The notes beneath the pieces were generated by a model that did not search any database, had not been told where the DNA came from, and saw only the letters and a list, made by a program, of their open reading frames with translations. Positions 15,564 through 23,643 of a stretch of DNA of 64,000 nt are shown here, in pieces. The number at the start of each line of letters is the position of its first letter. Position 1 is the stretch's first letter. Made by a program: the position numbers and the translations under genes. The DNA is taken from positions 1 to 64,000 of the forward strand of contig JBCCQA010000030.1 in NCBI GenBank assembly GCA_039024635.1. Direction: 5' to 3'. This DNA comes from Kuafuiihalomonas sp039024635. GTDB taxonomy: Bacteria; Myxococcota; Kuafuiibacteriia; Kuafuiibacteriales; Kuafuiibacteriaceae.

Positions 15564-17120
15564 GTGGGCCTCCGGAACCTGGTCTTGATCCTGGGCGACC
15601 AGCTCGACCTCGACAGCAGAGCCTTCGAAGGCTGGACGAAAGAAGACGCCATCTGGATGGCCGAGGTGGAGGCAGAGATCGGTCGAAGCCACCAGCTGAA
15701 GACCGTCTTCTTTCTGTCGGCGATGCGTCACTTCGCGGCCGCTCAGGACGAGATGGGACGTACCCTTCACTACCATCGGCTGACTACGGCGCCGTCCAAG
15801 GACCGGGGCAAGAGTTTCGCTGAAGTCTTGGCCAAAGATTTGGAGAAGCTGAAGCCGGAGAAGGTCGTCGTCGTGCTCCCTGGTGACTATCGGGTGTTGC
15901 AGACTCTACAAGAGACGGTCGAAGCGGCGGGGCTGGAACTGGACGTTCGCTCCGATGATAGCTTCTACACTACGCCGGCCGAGTTCTCTGTTTGGGCCAA
16001 GGGCAAGAAGGAGCTCACCCTGGAGTTCTTCTATCGCAAGCTCCGGAAAGACCGGGGTCTCATGATGCAGGACGGAAAGCCTGTCGGCGGTGCGTGGAAC
16101 TTCGACAAGGAGAACCGAGCTAGCTTTGGCAAATCAGGTCCGCCGGCCGATCTGAAGGAGCTTCCCAAGTTCAAACCCGACGCCATCACCCAGGAGGTGA
16201 TGGCTCTCGTCCAAGCCCGCTTCGCCGATGCCCCGGGCGATAGCGGACGTTTTGCCCTGCCCGTGACCAGGAAAGAGGCCTTGCGGATGCTTCGGTCCTT
16301 CATCACCCATGGTCTTCCGTCCTTCGGAAAGTATCAGGACGCGATGGCGAAGGACGACGTAGTTCTCTACCACTCCCGGGTCTCGGCTCTCCTCAACGTG
16401 AAGCTCTTGAAGCCCAGCGACTGCGTAGATCGCGCCATCGCGGCTTGGCAGTCGGGGGACGCGCCTCTGAACAGCGTCGAGGGCTTCGTTCGTCAGATCT
16501 TGGGCTGGCGGGAGTTCATACGAGGCATCTACTGGCACTTCATGCCCGAGTACGCCAAGAAGAACGCGCTCGACTGCGAGCGAGAAGAGGTGCCGAGCTT
16601 CTTCTGGGACGGACAGACCGACATGGCCTGTGTGGCCGCCTCGATGAAGGGCATCATCGAGTTGGGCTACGCCCACCACATCCACCGCCTGATGGTCATG
16701 GGGCTCTTTGCCCAGCTGGCCGACGTCCACCCCCATGCCTTTCATCGGTGGCACATGGACATGTACGTCGACGCAGTGGACTGGGTCTCGCTGCCCAACA
16801 CTCTCGGTATGAGCCAGTACGGCGACGGAGGCATCGTCGGCACCAAGCCCTACGTCGCGACCGGAAAGTACATCGACCGCATGGGGCCCTACTGCAAGAG
16901 ATGCTCCTACGACCCCAAGGAGGCCGCCACCGACCAGGCCTGCCCATTCACCACCCTCTACTGGGACTTCTTGGCCCGGCATCGGAAGCGCCTGGCCGGC
17001 AATCAGCGGTTGGCTCTTCAGCTCAAGAACGTCGATCGAAAGAAGCCCGCCGAGCTGAGCCAGATCCAACAACGCGCCCAGGTCCTCAAGACCAAGATGA
17101 GCAAACGTCAGCGCATCTGA
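15564..17120 (+). CDS. Fe-S cluster photolyase (CryB/PhrB-like)
   Basis: 518 residues from a GTG start. N-terminal LVLILGDQLDLDSRAF is characteristic of the prokaryotic 6-4 photolyase/cryptochrome group. Four cysteines that can hold a 4Fe-4S cluster are seen at C356 (TDMACVAAS), C444 and C447 (PYCKRCSYDP) and C460 (DQACPF), matching the spacing in PhrB. FAD-site motifs include GWREFIRGIYW and HMDMYVDAVDWVSLPNTLGMSQYGDGG. It should repair 6-4 photoproducts with light, or act as a photoreceptor. It starts 14 bp after cls, so it may be co-transcribed; no carotenoid gene is adjacent. Confidence 0.92.
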   Translation: MGLRNLVLILGDQLDLDSRAFEGWTKEDAIWMAEVEAEIGRSHQLKTVFFLSAMRHFAAAQDEMGRTLHYHRLTTAPSKDRGKSFAEVLAKDLEKLKPEKVVVVLPGDYRVLQTLQETVEAAGLELDVRSDDSFYTTPAEFSVWAKGKKELTLEFFYRKLRKDRGLMMQDGKPVGGAWNFDKENRASFGKSGPPADLKELPKFKPDAITQEVMALVQARFADAPGDSGRFALPVTRKEALRMLRSFITHGLPSFGKYQDAMAKDDVVLYHSRVSALLNVKLLKPSDCVDRAIAAWQSGDAPLNSVEGFVRQILGWREFIRGIYWHFMPEYAKKNALDCEREEVPSFFWDGQTDMACVAASMKGIIELGYAHHIHRLMVMGLFAQLADVHPHAFHRWHMDMYVDAVDWVSLPNTLGMSQYGDGGIVGTKPYVATGKYIDRMGPYCKRCSYDPKEAATDQACPFTTLYWDFLARHRKRLAGNQRLALQLKNVDRKKPAELSQIQQRAQVLKTKMSKRQRI

Positions 17121-17162
17121 ACAGAAGTTGAATTCGCGGCCCGACGGCGGCAGGATCCCTAG

Positions 17163-17660
17163 ATGGGCCCCAGTAGCTCCCCGCTCGTCGGCGTCATCAT
17201 GGGTTCGAAGAGTGACTGGGAGGAGACCATGCGGCACGCTCATCTCACGCTGGAGGAGATGGACGTTCCTCACGAATGCGAGGTCGTTTCGGCCCACCGG
17301 ACCCCGGACAGAATGGTCGAGTATGCCCGCAGCGCCGCCGACCGCGGTCTTCAGGTGATCATCGCCGGCGCAGGTGGGGCGGCCCATCTTCCGGGAATGA
17401 CGGCGTCCGAGACGCTGCTTCCGGTCATCGGTGTGCCGGTCCGGAGCAGCGCTCTGAGCGGTCTCGACTCTCTTCTTTCCATCAACCAGATGCCGGCCGG
17501 GATCCCGGTCGCCACCATGTCCATCGGGAAGGCCGGCGCCATCAACGCTGCCCTCTTCGCGACCGCGCTTCTCGGTCTGCAGGAGGTGGAGTACGCCCAG
17601 AGGCTGGCCGACTACCGGCAGGCCCGGGCGGCCGCGGTCAAATCGGAGCGCCTTCCATGA
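17163..17660 (+). CDS. purE: N5-carboxyaminoimidazole ribonucleotide mutase
   Basis: 165 residues, class I PurE. Signature motifs: GVIMGSKSDWE, VVSAHRTPDRM, IAGAGGAAHLPGM and PVRSSALSGLDSLLS. It moves the carboxyl group of N5-CAIR to C4 in purine synthesis. Together with the overlapping purK it forms the standard two-step bacterial CAIR route. Its stop overlaps the ATG of purK (ATGA, 17657-17660). Confidence 0.97.
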   Translation: MGPSSSPLVGVIMGSKSDWEETMRHAHLTLEEMDVPHECEVVSAHRTPDRMVEYARSAADRGLQVIIAGAGGAAHLPGMTASETLLPVIGVPVRSSALSGLDSLLSINQMPAGIPVATMSIGKAGAINAALFATALLGLQEVEYAQRLADYRQARAAAVKSERLP

Positions 17661-18784
17661 TCGGGGCTCCAGGAGAGGTACGTCTAGGCATTCTGGGCAA
17701 CGGTCAGCTGGGCCGGATGCTGGTCCAAGCCGCGTCTCGTTTCGGCGTTCGAAGCGTCGTCTACTCCCCCGTGCCCGGTAGCCCCGCTGGTCGACTGGCC
17801 GACGTCGAAGTGGTCGGAGACTACGAAGACCCCGACGCCCTCGACCGCTTCGCGGGCCAAGTCGACGTCGTAACCTACGAATTCGAGAACGTTCCATTGG
17901 CCAGCGCCCGCCGCTGTCAGGCCCGGGTTCCGGTTCATCCCAAGCCCGAGGTGCTGGAGGTGGCACAAGATCGCTTGCTGGAGAAAGGGCGTCTTCGGGA
18001 GGCGGGTTTTCCGGTCACGCCTTTCGCCCGGGTGGATTCCGCGGCCTCGCTGGAGGAGGCGAGGGCGGCCATGGGGGGTGAGGTCATCCTGAAGACGCAC
18101 ACGGCGGGCTATGACGGCAAAGGCCAGCAGCGGGTGAGGGCTGACGCCGATCTGAACGAGGTATGGCGCAGGCACGGTCGCGAGGTGGGCATCGTGGAGC
18201 GCAAGATGGACTTCGACCTCGAGGTCTCGGTGGTGTCGGCGCGAGGTGCCGACCAGGCGGTCCACGCCTTTCCGCTGCTCCGCAACGACCACGCCCATCA
18301 CATCTTGGACGTGACCAGCTGTCCCGCTGGCGTGAGCCCGAAGCTGGAGGCTCGAGCCCTGGAGGTTGCTCGGGGCGTGCTAGAGACCCTGGACGTGGTA
18401 GGCGTCCTATGTGTCGAGATGTTCGCCCTCGGTGACGAGGTCTTCATCAACGAAATCGCGCCTCGCCCCCACAACTCCGGGCACTTGACCATCGACGCCG
18501 CAGACCACGATCAGTTCGAGCAGCAGCTCAGGAGCGTTTGTGGATGGCCGCTTTTCTCGCCCCGTGTACGGCCTTCGGCCATGGCCAACCTGCTCGGTGA
18601 TCTCTGGGAAGGAGGTCCGCCTCCTTTCACGGAGCTCCTCGGCGAAGACGGCGTCCATCTTCATCTCTACGGGAAAGGGGCCGCCCGTCCCGGTCGAAAG
18701 ATGGGTCATCTCACGGTGGTCGGTGACGACGGGCTGTCCTGCCGTGAGCGCGTCGTCGCCCTTCGCGAGCGTCTTCGCGGCTGA
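17657..18784 (+). CDS. purK: 5-(Carboxyamino)imidazole ribonucleotide synthase
   Basis: 375 residues, ATP-grasp fold. The opening LGILGNGQLGRMLVQAA, the ATP-grasp core (LKTHTAGYDGKGQ, VERKMDFDLEVSVV) and the metal/phosphate site INEIAPRPHNSGHLTIDA identify PurK. It makes N5-CAIR from AIR, bicarbonate and ATP for PurE. The start at 17657 is fixed by the N-terminal Rossmann-like motif and by the overlap with the purE stop; the frame is open further upstream but only as an alternate reading of purE. Confidence 0.97.
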   Translation: MIGAPGEVRLGILGNGQLGRMLVQAASRFGVRSVVYSPVPGSPAGRLADVEVVGDYEDPDALDRFAGQVDVVTYEFENVPLASARRCQARVPVHPKPEVLEVAQDRLLEKGRLREAGFPVTPFARVDSAASLEEARAAMGGEVILKTHTAGYDGKGQQRVRADADLNEVWRRHGREVGIVERKMDFDLEVSVVSARGADQAVHAFPLLRNDHAHHILDVTSCPAGVSPKLEARALEVARGVLETLDVVGVLCVEMFALGDEVFINEIAPRPHNSGHLTIDAADHDQFEQQLRSVCGWPLFSPRVRPSAMANLLGDLWEGGPPPFTELLGEDGVHLHLYGKGAARPGRKMGHLTVVGDDGLSCRERVVALRERLRG

Positions 18785-18838
18785 ATCCGCAAACTTTTGC
18801 CAACCGAGGTCTTCACCGGGCCTTGGCCGCCGGTACGG

Positions 18839-18867
18839 TTGACGAGGCTTCTGGGACGCCCTAGCCC
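18839..18867 (+). promoter_or_regulatory. Weak sigma-70-like promoter candidate before the betaine genes
   Basis: The 112-bp gap after purK is the only space upstream of the methyltransferase operon. It holds TTGACG (18839-18844), a good -35 match, and 17 bases later TAGCCC (18862-18867), a poor -10 match. AAGG just before the ATG at 18897 can serve as ribosome site. An operon so likely to be salt-responsive could use an alternative sigma factor, so this call is tentative. Confidence 0.25.
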
Positions 18868-18896
18868 AAACGAGCGGCATTCGTCGCAAGGTAGCC

Positions 18897-19757
18897 ATGA
18901 GCGAAAGGAGCACGAGCCAAGCCGGCGGGCAGGTGTATGAGGGCAACCCGATAGCCGTCCGGAACACCGATCAGTATACGAACGAGTACGTCACCTCCTT
19001 CGTTGAGAAGTGGGACGAGCTCATCGACTGGGAGGCTCGGGCCAAGAGCGAGGGGCGTTTCTTCATCGAGACTCTGGGAAGACTGAAGAAGCGCAAGGTC
19101 TTGGACGTCTCCACCGGCACCGGCTTTCACTCCGTTCGTCTTCTCAAGGAGGGCTTCAAGGTCACGAGCGTGGACGGTGCGCCCGAGATGCTGGCCAAAG
19201 CCTTCGAGAATGGTCGCAAGCATGGTCAGATCCTTCAAACCGTTCACGCTGATTGGCGCTGGCTCAACCGAGACCTGTACGGGAAGTACGACGCTGTCAT
19301 CTGCTTGGGGAACTCCTTCACCCATCTCTTCTCCGAGCGAGACCGCCGAAAGACCCTGGCCGAATTCTACGCCGCCCTTCGGCACGACGGCGTGCTAATC
19401 CTCGATCAACGCAACTACGACAGCATCTTGGATAGCGGCTTTTCGACCAAGCACCAGTACTACTACTGCGGCGAGAACGTCGTGGCCGAGCCCGAGCACG
19501 TCGACGAGGGTCTGGCGCGCTTTCGCTACCGCTTCCCAGACGGCTCCAAGTACAACCTCAACATGTATCCGCTCCGAAAGAAGTACTTGCGTCGCCTGCT
19601 CTACGAGGTGGGTTTTCAGGACGTACAGACCTTCGGGGACTTTCAAGAGACCCATCGGCAGCCCGATCCCGACTTCTTCATTCACGTGGCCTCGAAGAGG
19701 TACGTCGATGAAGACCAGTACAGGCCTCAGGCCGAAACCGGAGATCTCGAGACGTGA
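18897..19757 (+). CDS. gsmt: Glycine/sarcosine N-methyltransferase
   Basis: 286 residues. The segment around residues 13-60 (VYEGNPIAVRNTDQYTNEYV, FVEKWDELIDWEARAKSEG) and the SAM motif DVSTGTGFHSVRLLKEGF, with VTSVDGAPEMLAKAFENG and ICLGNSFTHLFSERDRR, are near identical in pattern to the GSMT enzymes of Halorhodospira/Ectothiorhodospira and Actinopolyspora. It uses SAM to convert glycine to sarcosine and then dimethylglycine in the cytosol. The partner gene begins inside its stop codon (GTGA, 19754-19757). Function assignment is strong because both methyltransferases of the route are present. Confidence 0.95.
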   Translation: MSERSTSQAGGQVYEGNPIAVRNTDQYTNEYVTSFVEKWDELIDWEARAKSEGRFFIETLGRLKKRKVLDVSTGTGFHSVRLLKEGFKVTSVDGAPEMLAKAFENGRKHGQILQTVHADWRWLNRDLYGKYDAVICLGNSFTHLFSERDRRKTLAEFYAALRHDGVLILDQRNYDSILDSGFSTKHQYYYCGENVVAEPEHVDEGLARFRYRFPDGSKYNLNMYPLRKKYLRRLLYEVGFQDVQTFGDFQETHRQPDPDFFIHVASKRYVDEDQYRPQAETGDLET

Positions 19758-20590
19758 CGCAGCACCAGGGCATCACCAAGGTCGCTGAGAACTACTACGA
19801 CAGCAGCGACGCCGATGCTTTCTACCTCCAGATTTGGGGAGGGGAGGACATCCATGTCGGCCTCTACCAGTCGGACGAGGAGCCCATCCGCGAGGCCAGC
19901 CGCCGAACCGTGGACGAGATGGCTTCCCGTCTTACCCTCGGACCCGATACCGCTCTCTTGGATATCGGCTCCGGCTTTGGGGGCGCGGTTCGTCACCTGG
20001 TTGCGAAGTACGGTCTCAAGGAAGTCGTGGCTCTCAATCTCTCGACCGCCCAGAATCGTCGGCATCGTCAGATGAATGAGGCGGCGGGCATCGCCGATCA
20101 CGTCCGAGTCGTGGACGGCGCCTTCGAGAGCATCCCCGGGCCCGACCAGAGTTTCGATGTCGTGTGGTGTCAGGACAGCATCCTCCACAGCGGCGAGAAG
20201 GCCCGGGTCCTTCAGGAGGTGGACCGAGTGCTGAAGCCCGGGGGGCAGTTCATCTTTACCGATCCCATGCAGGCAGACGACTGCCCGGAGGGCGTCCTAG
20301 GGCCGGTTCTGGCCCGGATCCACCTCAAAGAGATGGGGAGCTTCGCCAGCTACCGCGGCATCGCCCGGGAGCTGGGGTGGCAGGAGGTCGCGGTCGACGA
20401 CCACTCCCACCAGCTCCCCCGCCACTACGCACGAGTTCGGACCGAGCTAGTGAAGAACGAGGAGAGCCTTCGAAAGGTCTGCTCCGAAACCTACCTGGAG
20501 AGTATGAAGAAAGGCCTGCAGCACTGGGTTGACGCGGGGAAGGCGGGACACCTCGCCTGGGGGATCATCCATTTTCGAAAGCCTCTCTGA
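19754..20590 (+). CDS. sdmt: Sarcosine/dimethylglycine N-methyltransferase
   Basis: 278 residues from a GTG start. N-terminal VAENYYDSSDADAFYLQIWG, EDIHVGLYQ and the SAM motif LLDIGSGFGGAVRHLVAKYG match the SDMT family, as do VWCQDSILHS and FTDPMQADDCP. It performs the last two SAM-dependent methylations from sarcosine to dimethylglycine and glycine betaine, the osmoprotectant. It is coupled to the upstream GSMT by a 4-bp overlap. Genes for SAM recycling (S-adenosylhomocysteine hydrolase, metK, metF) are not in the window, though three SAM per betaine are consumed. Confidence 0.95.
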   Translation: MTQHQGITKVAENYYDSSDADAFYLQIWGGEDIHVGLYQSDEEPIREASRRTVDEMASRLTLGPDTALLDIGSGFGGAVRHLVAKYGLKEVVALNLSTAQNRRHRQMNEAAGIADHVRVVDGAFESIPGPDQSFDVVWCQDSILHSGEKARVLQEVDRVLKPGGQFIFTDPMQADDCPEGVLGPVLARIHLKEMGSFASYRGIARELGWQEVAVDDHSHQLPRHYARVRTELVKNEESLRKVCSETYLESMKKGLQHWVDAGKAGHLAWGIIHFRKPL

Positions 20591-20625
20591 GGCCCCGATG
20601 CGATCGTGGTAAATGGGCTTGGACG

Positions 20626-22038
20626 ATGAACGCCCTCCCTGACGCAGGTCGGGCTCGGCTGGAGGCTGAGTTCGATTCGGGCTTTCTCAGGACCGAGGCC
20701 TCCGAGCTCGAGACCTACGGCCGAGACTGGACCAAGGTCCACACCCCAGACCCGAGCGCGGTGGTCTTCCCTCGGTCGACGGAGGAGGTCGCCCGCTTCA
20801 TGGCCCTGGCCCATCGGGAAGGCTGGGCGGTTGTGCCTTCAGGCGGTCGGACCGGGCTCGCCGGCGGCGCCGTGGCTTGCAGGGGCGAGGTCGTTCTGTC
20901 GACCGATCGGATCCGCCAGCTGGGCGAAGTCGATTCCGTGGCCCAAGTCGTGGAGGTCGGTGCGGGGGCTGTGACGGCCGCGGTCCACGAGCACACCGGG
21001 GCCCTGGGTCTGACCTGGCCCGTCGAGATGGCCTCGGCCGGGTCCAGCCACATCGGCGGCAACATCGCCACCAACGCCGGGGGGATCCGGGTCGTACGCT
21101 ATGGACTAACGCGAAACTGGGTGTTGGGTCTCGACGTCGTGACGGCTGAGGGCGAAGTGCTCCGGCTGAACGGCGCCTTGGAGAAGAACAACACTGGCAT
21201 CGACCTTCGTCAGCTCTTCATCGGAAGCGAAGGAACGCTCGGCGTGATCACGGGCGCGACCCTCAAGCTGACCAGCGTACCGGGGCCGACCCGAGTCGCC
21301 GTCTTGGCCGTCGGGGGTCTGGCCGACGCGCTCCGGCTCTTTCGAAGCGCCCGCGAGGCCAAGGGCTTCGATCTGATGGCTTTCGAGTTCTTGACCGAAC
21401 GCTGCGTCGAGATCGTCGAGTCCCATGGTGCCGCTCAGTCGCCTTTCGAGCAGCGGAGCCCAGCCTACGTGTTGGTCGAGCTGGAGGATGTGGGCGAGGG
21501 CGACGGGGCCGATGCCTGGCTTGAGCACGTCTTCGGCCGGGGACTGGTGAGCGACGGAGTCCTTGCCGAATCGGGCAAACAGTCGCGAGAGCTGTGGGCG
21601 CTTCGCGAGAACATTAGTGAGTCCTTGTCCAAGGCCGGCTTCCTCCACAAGAACGACGTTTCCCTTCCGGTGAGTCGACTCCCGGACTTTGTGAGCGAGC
21701 TGGAGGAGGTCCTGGCCCGTCGCTATCCGGACTTCGGGGTCTATCTATTCGGACACGTTGGTGACGGCAACGTGCACATCAACATCATGAAGCCCGAGGC
21801 TTGGTCCAAAGAAGACTTCCTGGCCGCCTGCAACCAGACCGATGAGGTCCTCTTCGAGCAGGTCAAGGCCTACGCAGGCAGCATCTCGGCCGAGCACGGC
21901 ATCGGTCTTCTCAAGAAACCCTTCCTGGGCTTCAGTCGGACGCCGGCCGAGCTCGAGCTGTTTCGCAGGATCAAGCGGTCCCTTGATCCGCGGGGCCTGC
22001 TGAATCCCGGCAAAGTTTTCGACGAGGCCACTCCATGA
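20626..22038 (+). CDS. FAD-linked D-2-hydroxyglutarate dehydrogenase
   Basis: 470 residues, GlcD/vanillyl-alcohol-oxidase FAD fold. The FAD-binding PCMH domain has VVPSGGRTGLAGGA and IGGNIATNAGGIRVVRYG; KNNTGIDLRQLFIGSEGTLG is a hallmark of D-2-hydroxyglutarate dehydrogenases rather than D-lactate dehydrogenases. The C-terminal metal/substrate site reads GHVGDGNVHINIMKP, and AEHGIG follows. It overlaps the serA ATG (ATGA, 22035-22038). SerA enzymes of this type reduce 2-oxoglutarate to D-2-hydroxyglutarate, and this flavoenzyme would reoxidise it, pulling serine synthesis forward. D-lactate or glycolate oxidation is a less likely alternative. Confidence 0.88.
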   Translation: MNALPDAGRARLEAEFDSGFLRTEASELETYGRDWTKVHTPDPSAVVFPRSTEEVARFMALAHREGWAVVPSGGRTGLAGGAVACRGEVVLSTDRIRQLGEVDSVAQVVEVGAGAVTAAVHEHTGALGLTWPVEMASAGSSHIGGNIATNAGGIRVVRYGLTRNWVLGLDVVTAEGEVLRLNGALEKNNTGIDLRQLFIGSEGTLGVITGATLKLTSVPGPTRVAVLAVGGLADALRLFRSAREAKGFDLMAFEFLTERCVEIVESHGAAQSPFEQRSPAYVLVELEDVGEGDGADAWLEHVFGRGLVSDGVLAESGKQSRELWALRENISESLSKAGFLHKNDVSLPVSRLPDFVSELEEVLARRYPDFGVYLFGHVGDGNVHINIMKPEAWSKEDFLAACNQTDEVLFEQVKAYAGSISAEHGIGLLKKPFLGFSRTPAELELFRRIKRSLDPRGLLNPGKVFDEATP

Positions 22039-23264
22039 CGGCGCTTTCCTTCCCCAAAGAAAAGATCAACATCGTCCTCCTTGAGGGCATTCATCAGACC
22101 GCCATCGATGCGCTGGCCGATGCGGGCTATGCGTCCGTCACCCATCTTGCCACCTCCCTCACCGGCCCTGATCTCGACGAAGCGCTTCGCGGCGTTCACA
22201 TGGTCGGCATTCGCTCCCGCACCAGGCTCACGCAGGAGGTGCTGGACAAGACCGACAAGCTGATGTGCATTGGCTGCTTCTGTATCGGGACCGACCAGGT
22301 GGCCCTCGAAGCGGCGGCCATTAGGGGCGTTCCGGTCTTCAACGCGCCCCACTCCAACACTCGCTCCGTGGCCGAGCTGGTGCTGGCCGAGATGGTCATG
22401 CTGCTTCGCGGCCTGGGGGACAAGAGCGCCGCCGCCCACCGAGGTGAGTGGCTCAAGAGCGCCTCCGGCAGTCACGAGCTCCGGGGTCGGACCCTGGGCA
22501 TCGTGGGCTATGGCCACATCGGATCTCAGGTCTCTATCTTGGCCGAGGCCTTCGGTCTGCGGGTGCTCTATTTCGACGTCGAGCCGAAGCTGGCCATGGG
22601 CAACGCGCGCCAGGTCGCTTCACTGGAGGCCATGCTTCCAGAGTGCGACATCGTCACCCTCCACGTACCAGAGTCGCTGAACAGCAAAGACATGTTCGGC
22701 GCTCGGCAGATCCAGCAGATGCGACCCGGCAGCCTGCTCATCAACGCCAGTCGGGGCACGGTTGTCGTGATCGACGCGCTGGCGGAGGCCCTTCGGGCCA
22801 AGCACCTGGCGGGGGCGGCAATCGACGTCTTTCCCAAGGAGCCCAAGAACAAGGAGGAGCGTTTCGAGAGCCCGCTCCAGAACCTGCCCAACGTGGTGCT
22901 CACGCCCCATATCGGCGGCTCCACGCTTGAGGCCCAGCGCAACATCGGTATCGAGGTGGCCCAAAAACTCGTCCAGTACAGCGACCACGGCGTCACCTTG
23001 GGGGCCGTCAACTTTCCCAACATCAGCCTGCCGGTGAAGGATGAAGCCCATCGGCTCCTCAACATCCACCGCAACCAGCCCGGCGTCCTGGGGGCGATAA
23101 ACAAGGTCCTCTCCGACTCGGATGCCAACGTCCTTGGGCAGCACCTTCAGACCACGCCCGAGCTCGGCTACGTGGTCATCGACGTGGATCGCGCGACTTC
23201 CCCTAGCCTGAAAGAGAAGCTCGAGGCCGTCCCGGGCACCATCCGCACCCGTATCCTGTATTAG
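22035..23264 (+). CDS. serA: D-3-phosphoglycerate dehydrogenase
   Basis: 409 residues, the E. coli-type SerA length. The opening KINIVLLEGIHQTAIDAL, the NAD site TLGIVGYGHIGSQVSILAEA, ASRGTVVVIDAL, and TPHIGGSTLEAQ with the catalytic His are all present. A C-terminal ACT domain (about 335-409, from LLNIHRNQPGVLGAINK) gives serine feedback control. It makes 3-phosphohydroxypyruvate, the first step to serine and thence glycine. Placement directly after the betaine methyltransferases and the hydroxyglutarate dehydrogenase suggests a dedicated supply of glycine for betaine. serB and serC are not in the window. Confidence 0.96.
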   Translation: MTALSFPKEKINIVLLEGIHQTAIDALADAGYASVTHLATSLTGPDLDEALRGVHMVGIRSRTRLTQEVLDKTDKLMCIGCFCIGTDQVALEAAAIRGVPVFNAPHSNTRSVAELVLAEMVMLLRGLGDKSAAAHRGEWLKSASGSHELRGRTLGIVGYGHIGSQVSILAEAFGLRVLYFDVEPKLAMGNARQVASLEAMLPECDIVTLHVPESLNSKDMFGARQIQQMRPGSLLINASRGTVVVIDALAEALRAKHLAGAAIDVFPKEPKNKEERFESPLQNLPNVVLTPHIGGSTLEAQRNIGIEVAQKLVQYSDHGVTLGAVNFPNISLPVKDEAHRLLNIHRNQPGVLGAINKVLSDSDANVLGQHLQTTPELGYVVIDVDRATSPSLKEKLEAVPGTIRTRILY

Positions 23265-23273
23265 CCTCCCCTC

Positions 23274-23612
23274 ATGATCGACTTGGAAGCGGGGGCGGCG
23301 ATGGCGGCCTACCAGCGCTACATCAAAGACCTGGAGGCGATGCACGGCTGGACCGACGTCGATTTGGTCCATAACTGCTTCCTGTTGGGCGAAGAGGTGG
23401 GCGAGCTCTTCAAAGCCGTCCGCCGGCACAAGAAGCTCTTCGAACAGGGCGAGGCCGAGGCTCAGAGCCAGGACGCCGCCAAGGCCGCCGTGGCCGAAGA
23501 GCTGGTGGATGTCTTCAACTACCTCCTGGCCCTGGCCAACCGCCTCGACATCGACCTGGAATCGGCCTTCCGGGCTAAGAACGCCCGCAATCAGTCACGC
23601 ACCTGGACTTGA
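23274..23612 (+). CDS. MazG-like nucleotide pyrophosphohydrolase
   Basis: 112 residues, a single all-alpha MazG-like domain. The metal-binding pattern is seen as GEEVGELFKAVRRHKK followed by EELVDVFNYLLALANRLDIDL, i.e. ExxE then ExxD on paired helices. Small proteins of this kind hydrolyse non-canonical or damaged nucleoside triphosphates. It begins 9 bp after serA and may share its transcript. Which nucleotide is attacked is unknown. Confidence 0.85.
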   Translation: MIDLEAGAAMAAYQRYIKDLEAMHGWTDVDLVHNCFLLGEEVGELFKAVRRHKKLFEQGEAEAQSQDAAKAAVAEELVDVFNYLLALANRLDIDLESAFRAKNARNQSRTWT

Positions 23613-23643
23613 CCCGATCAGGCGTCCGGCATCGGATCCGACC

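Noticed and set aside
16134..17966. A 610-codon open frame on the minus strand opposite the photolyase and purE/purK
   Set aside because: It has no domain similarity and mirrors three well-supported genes; long antisense frames are expected in G+C-rich codon usage.
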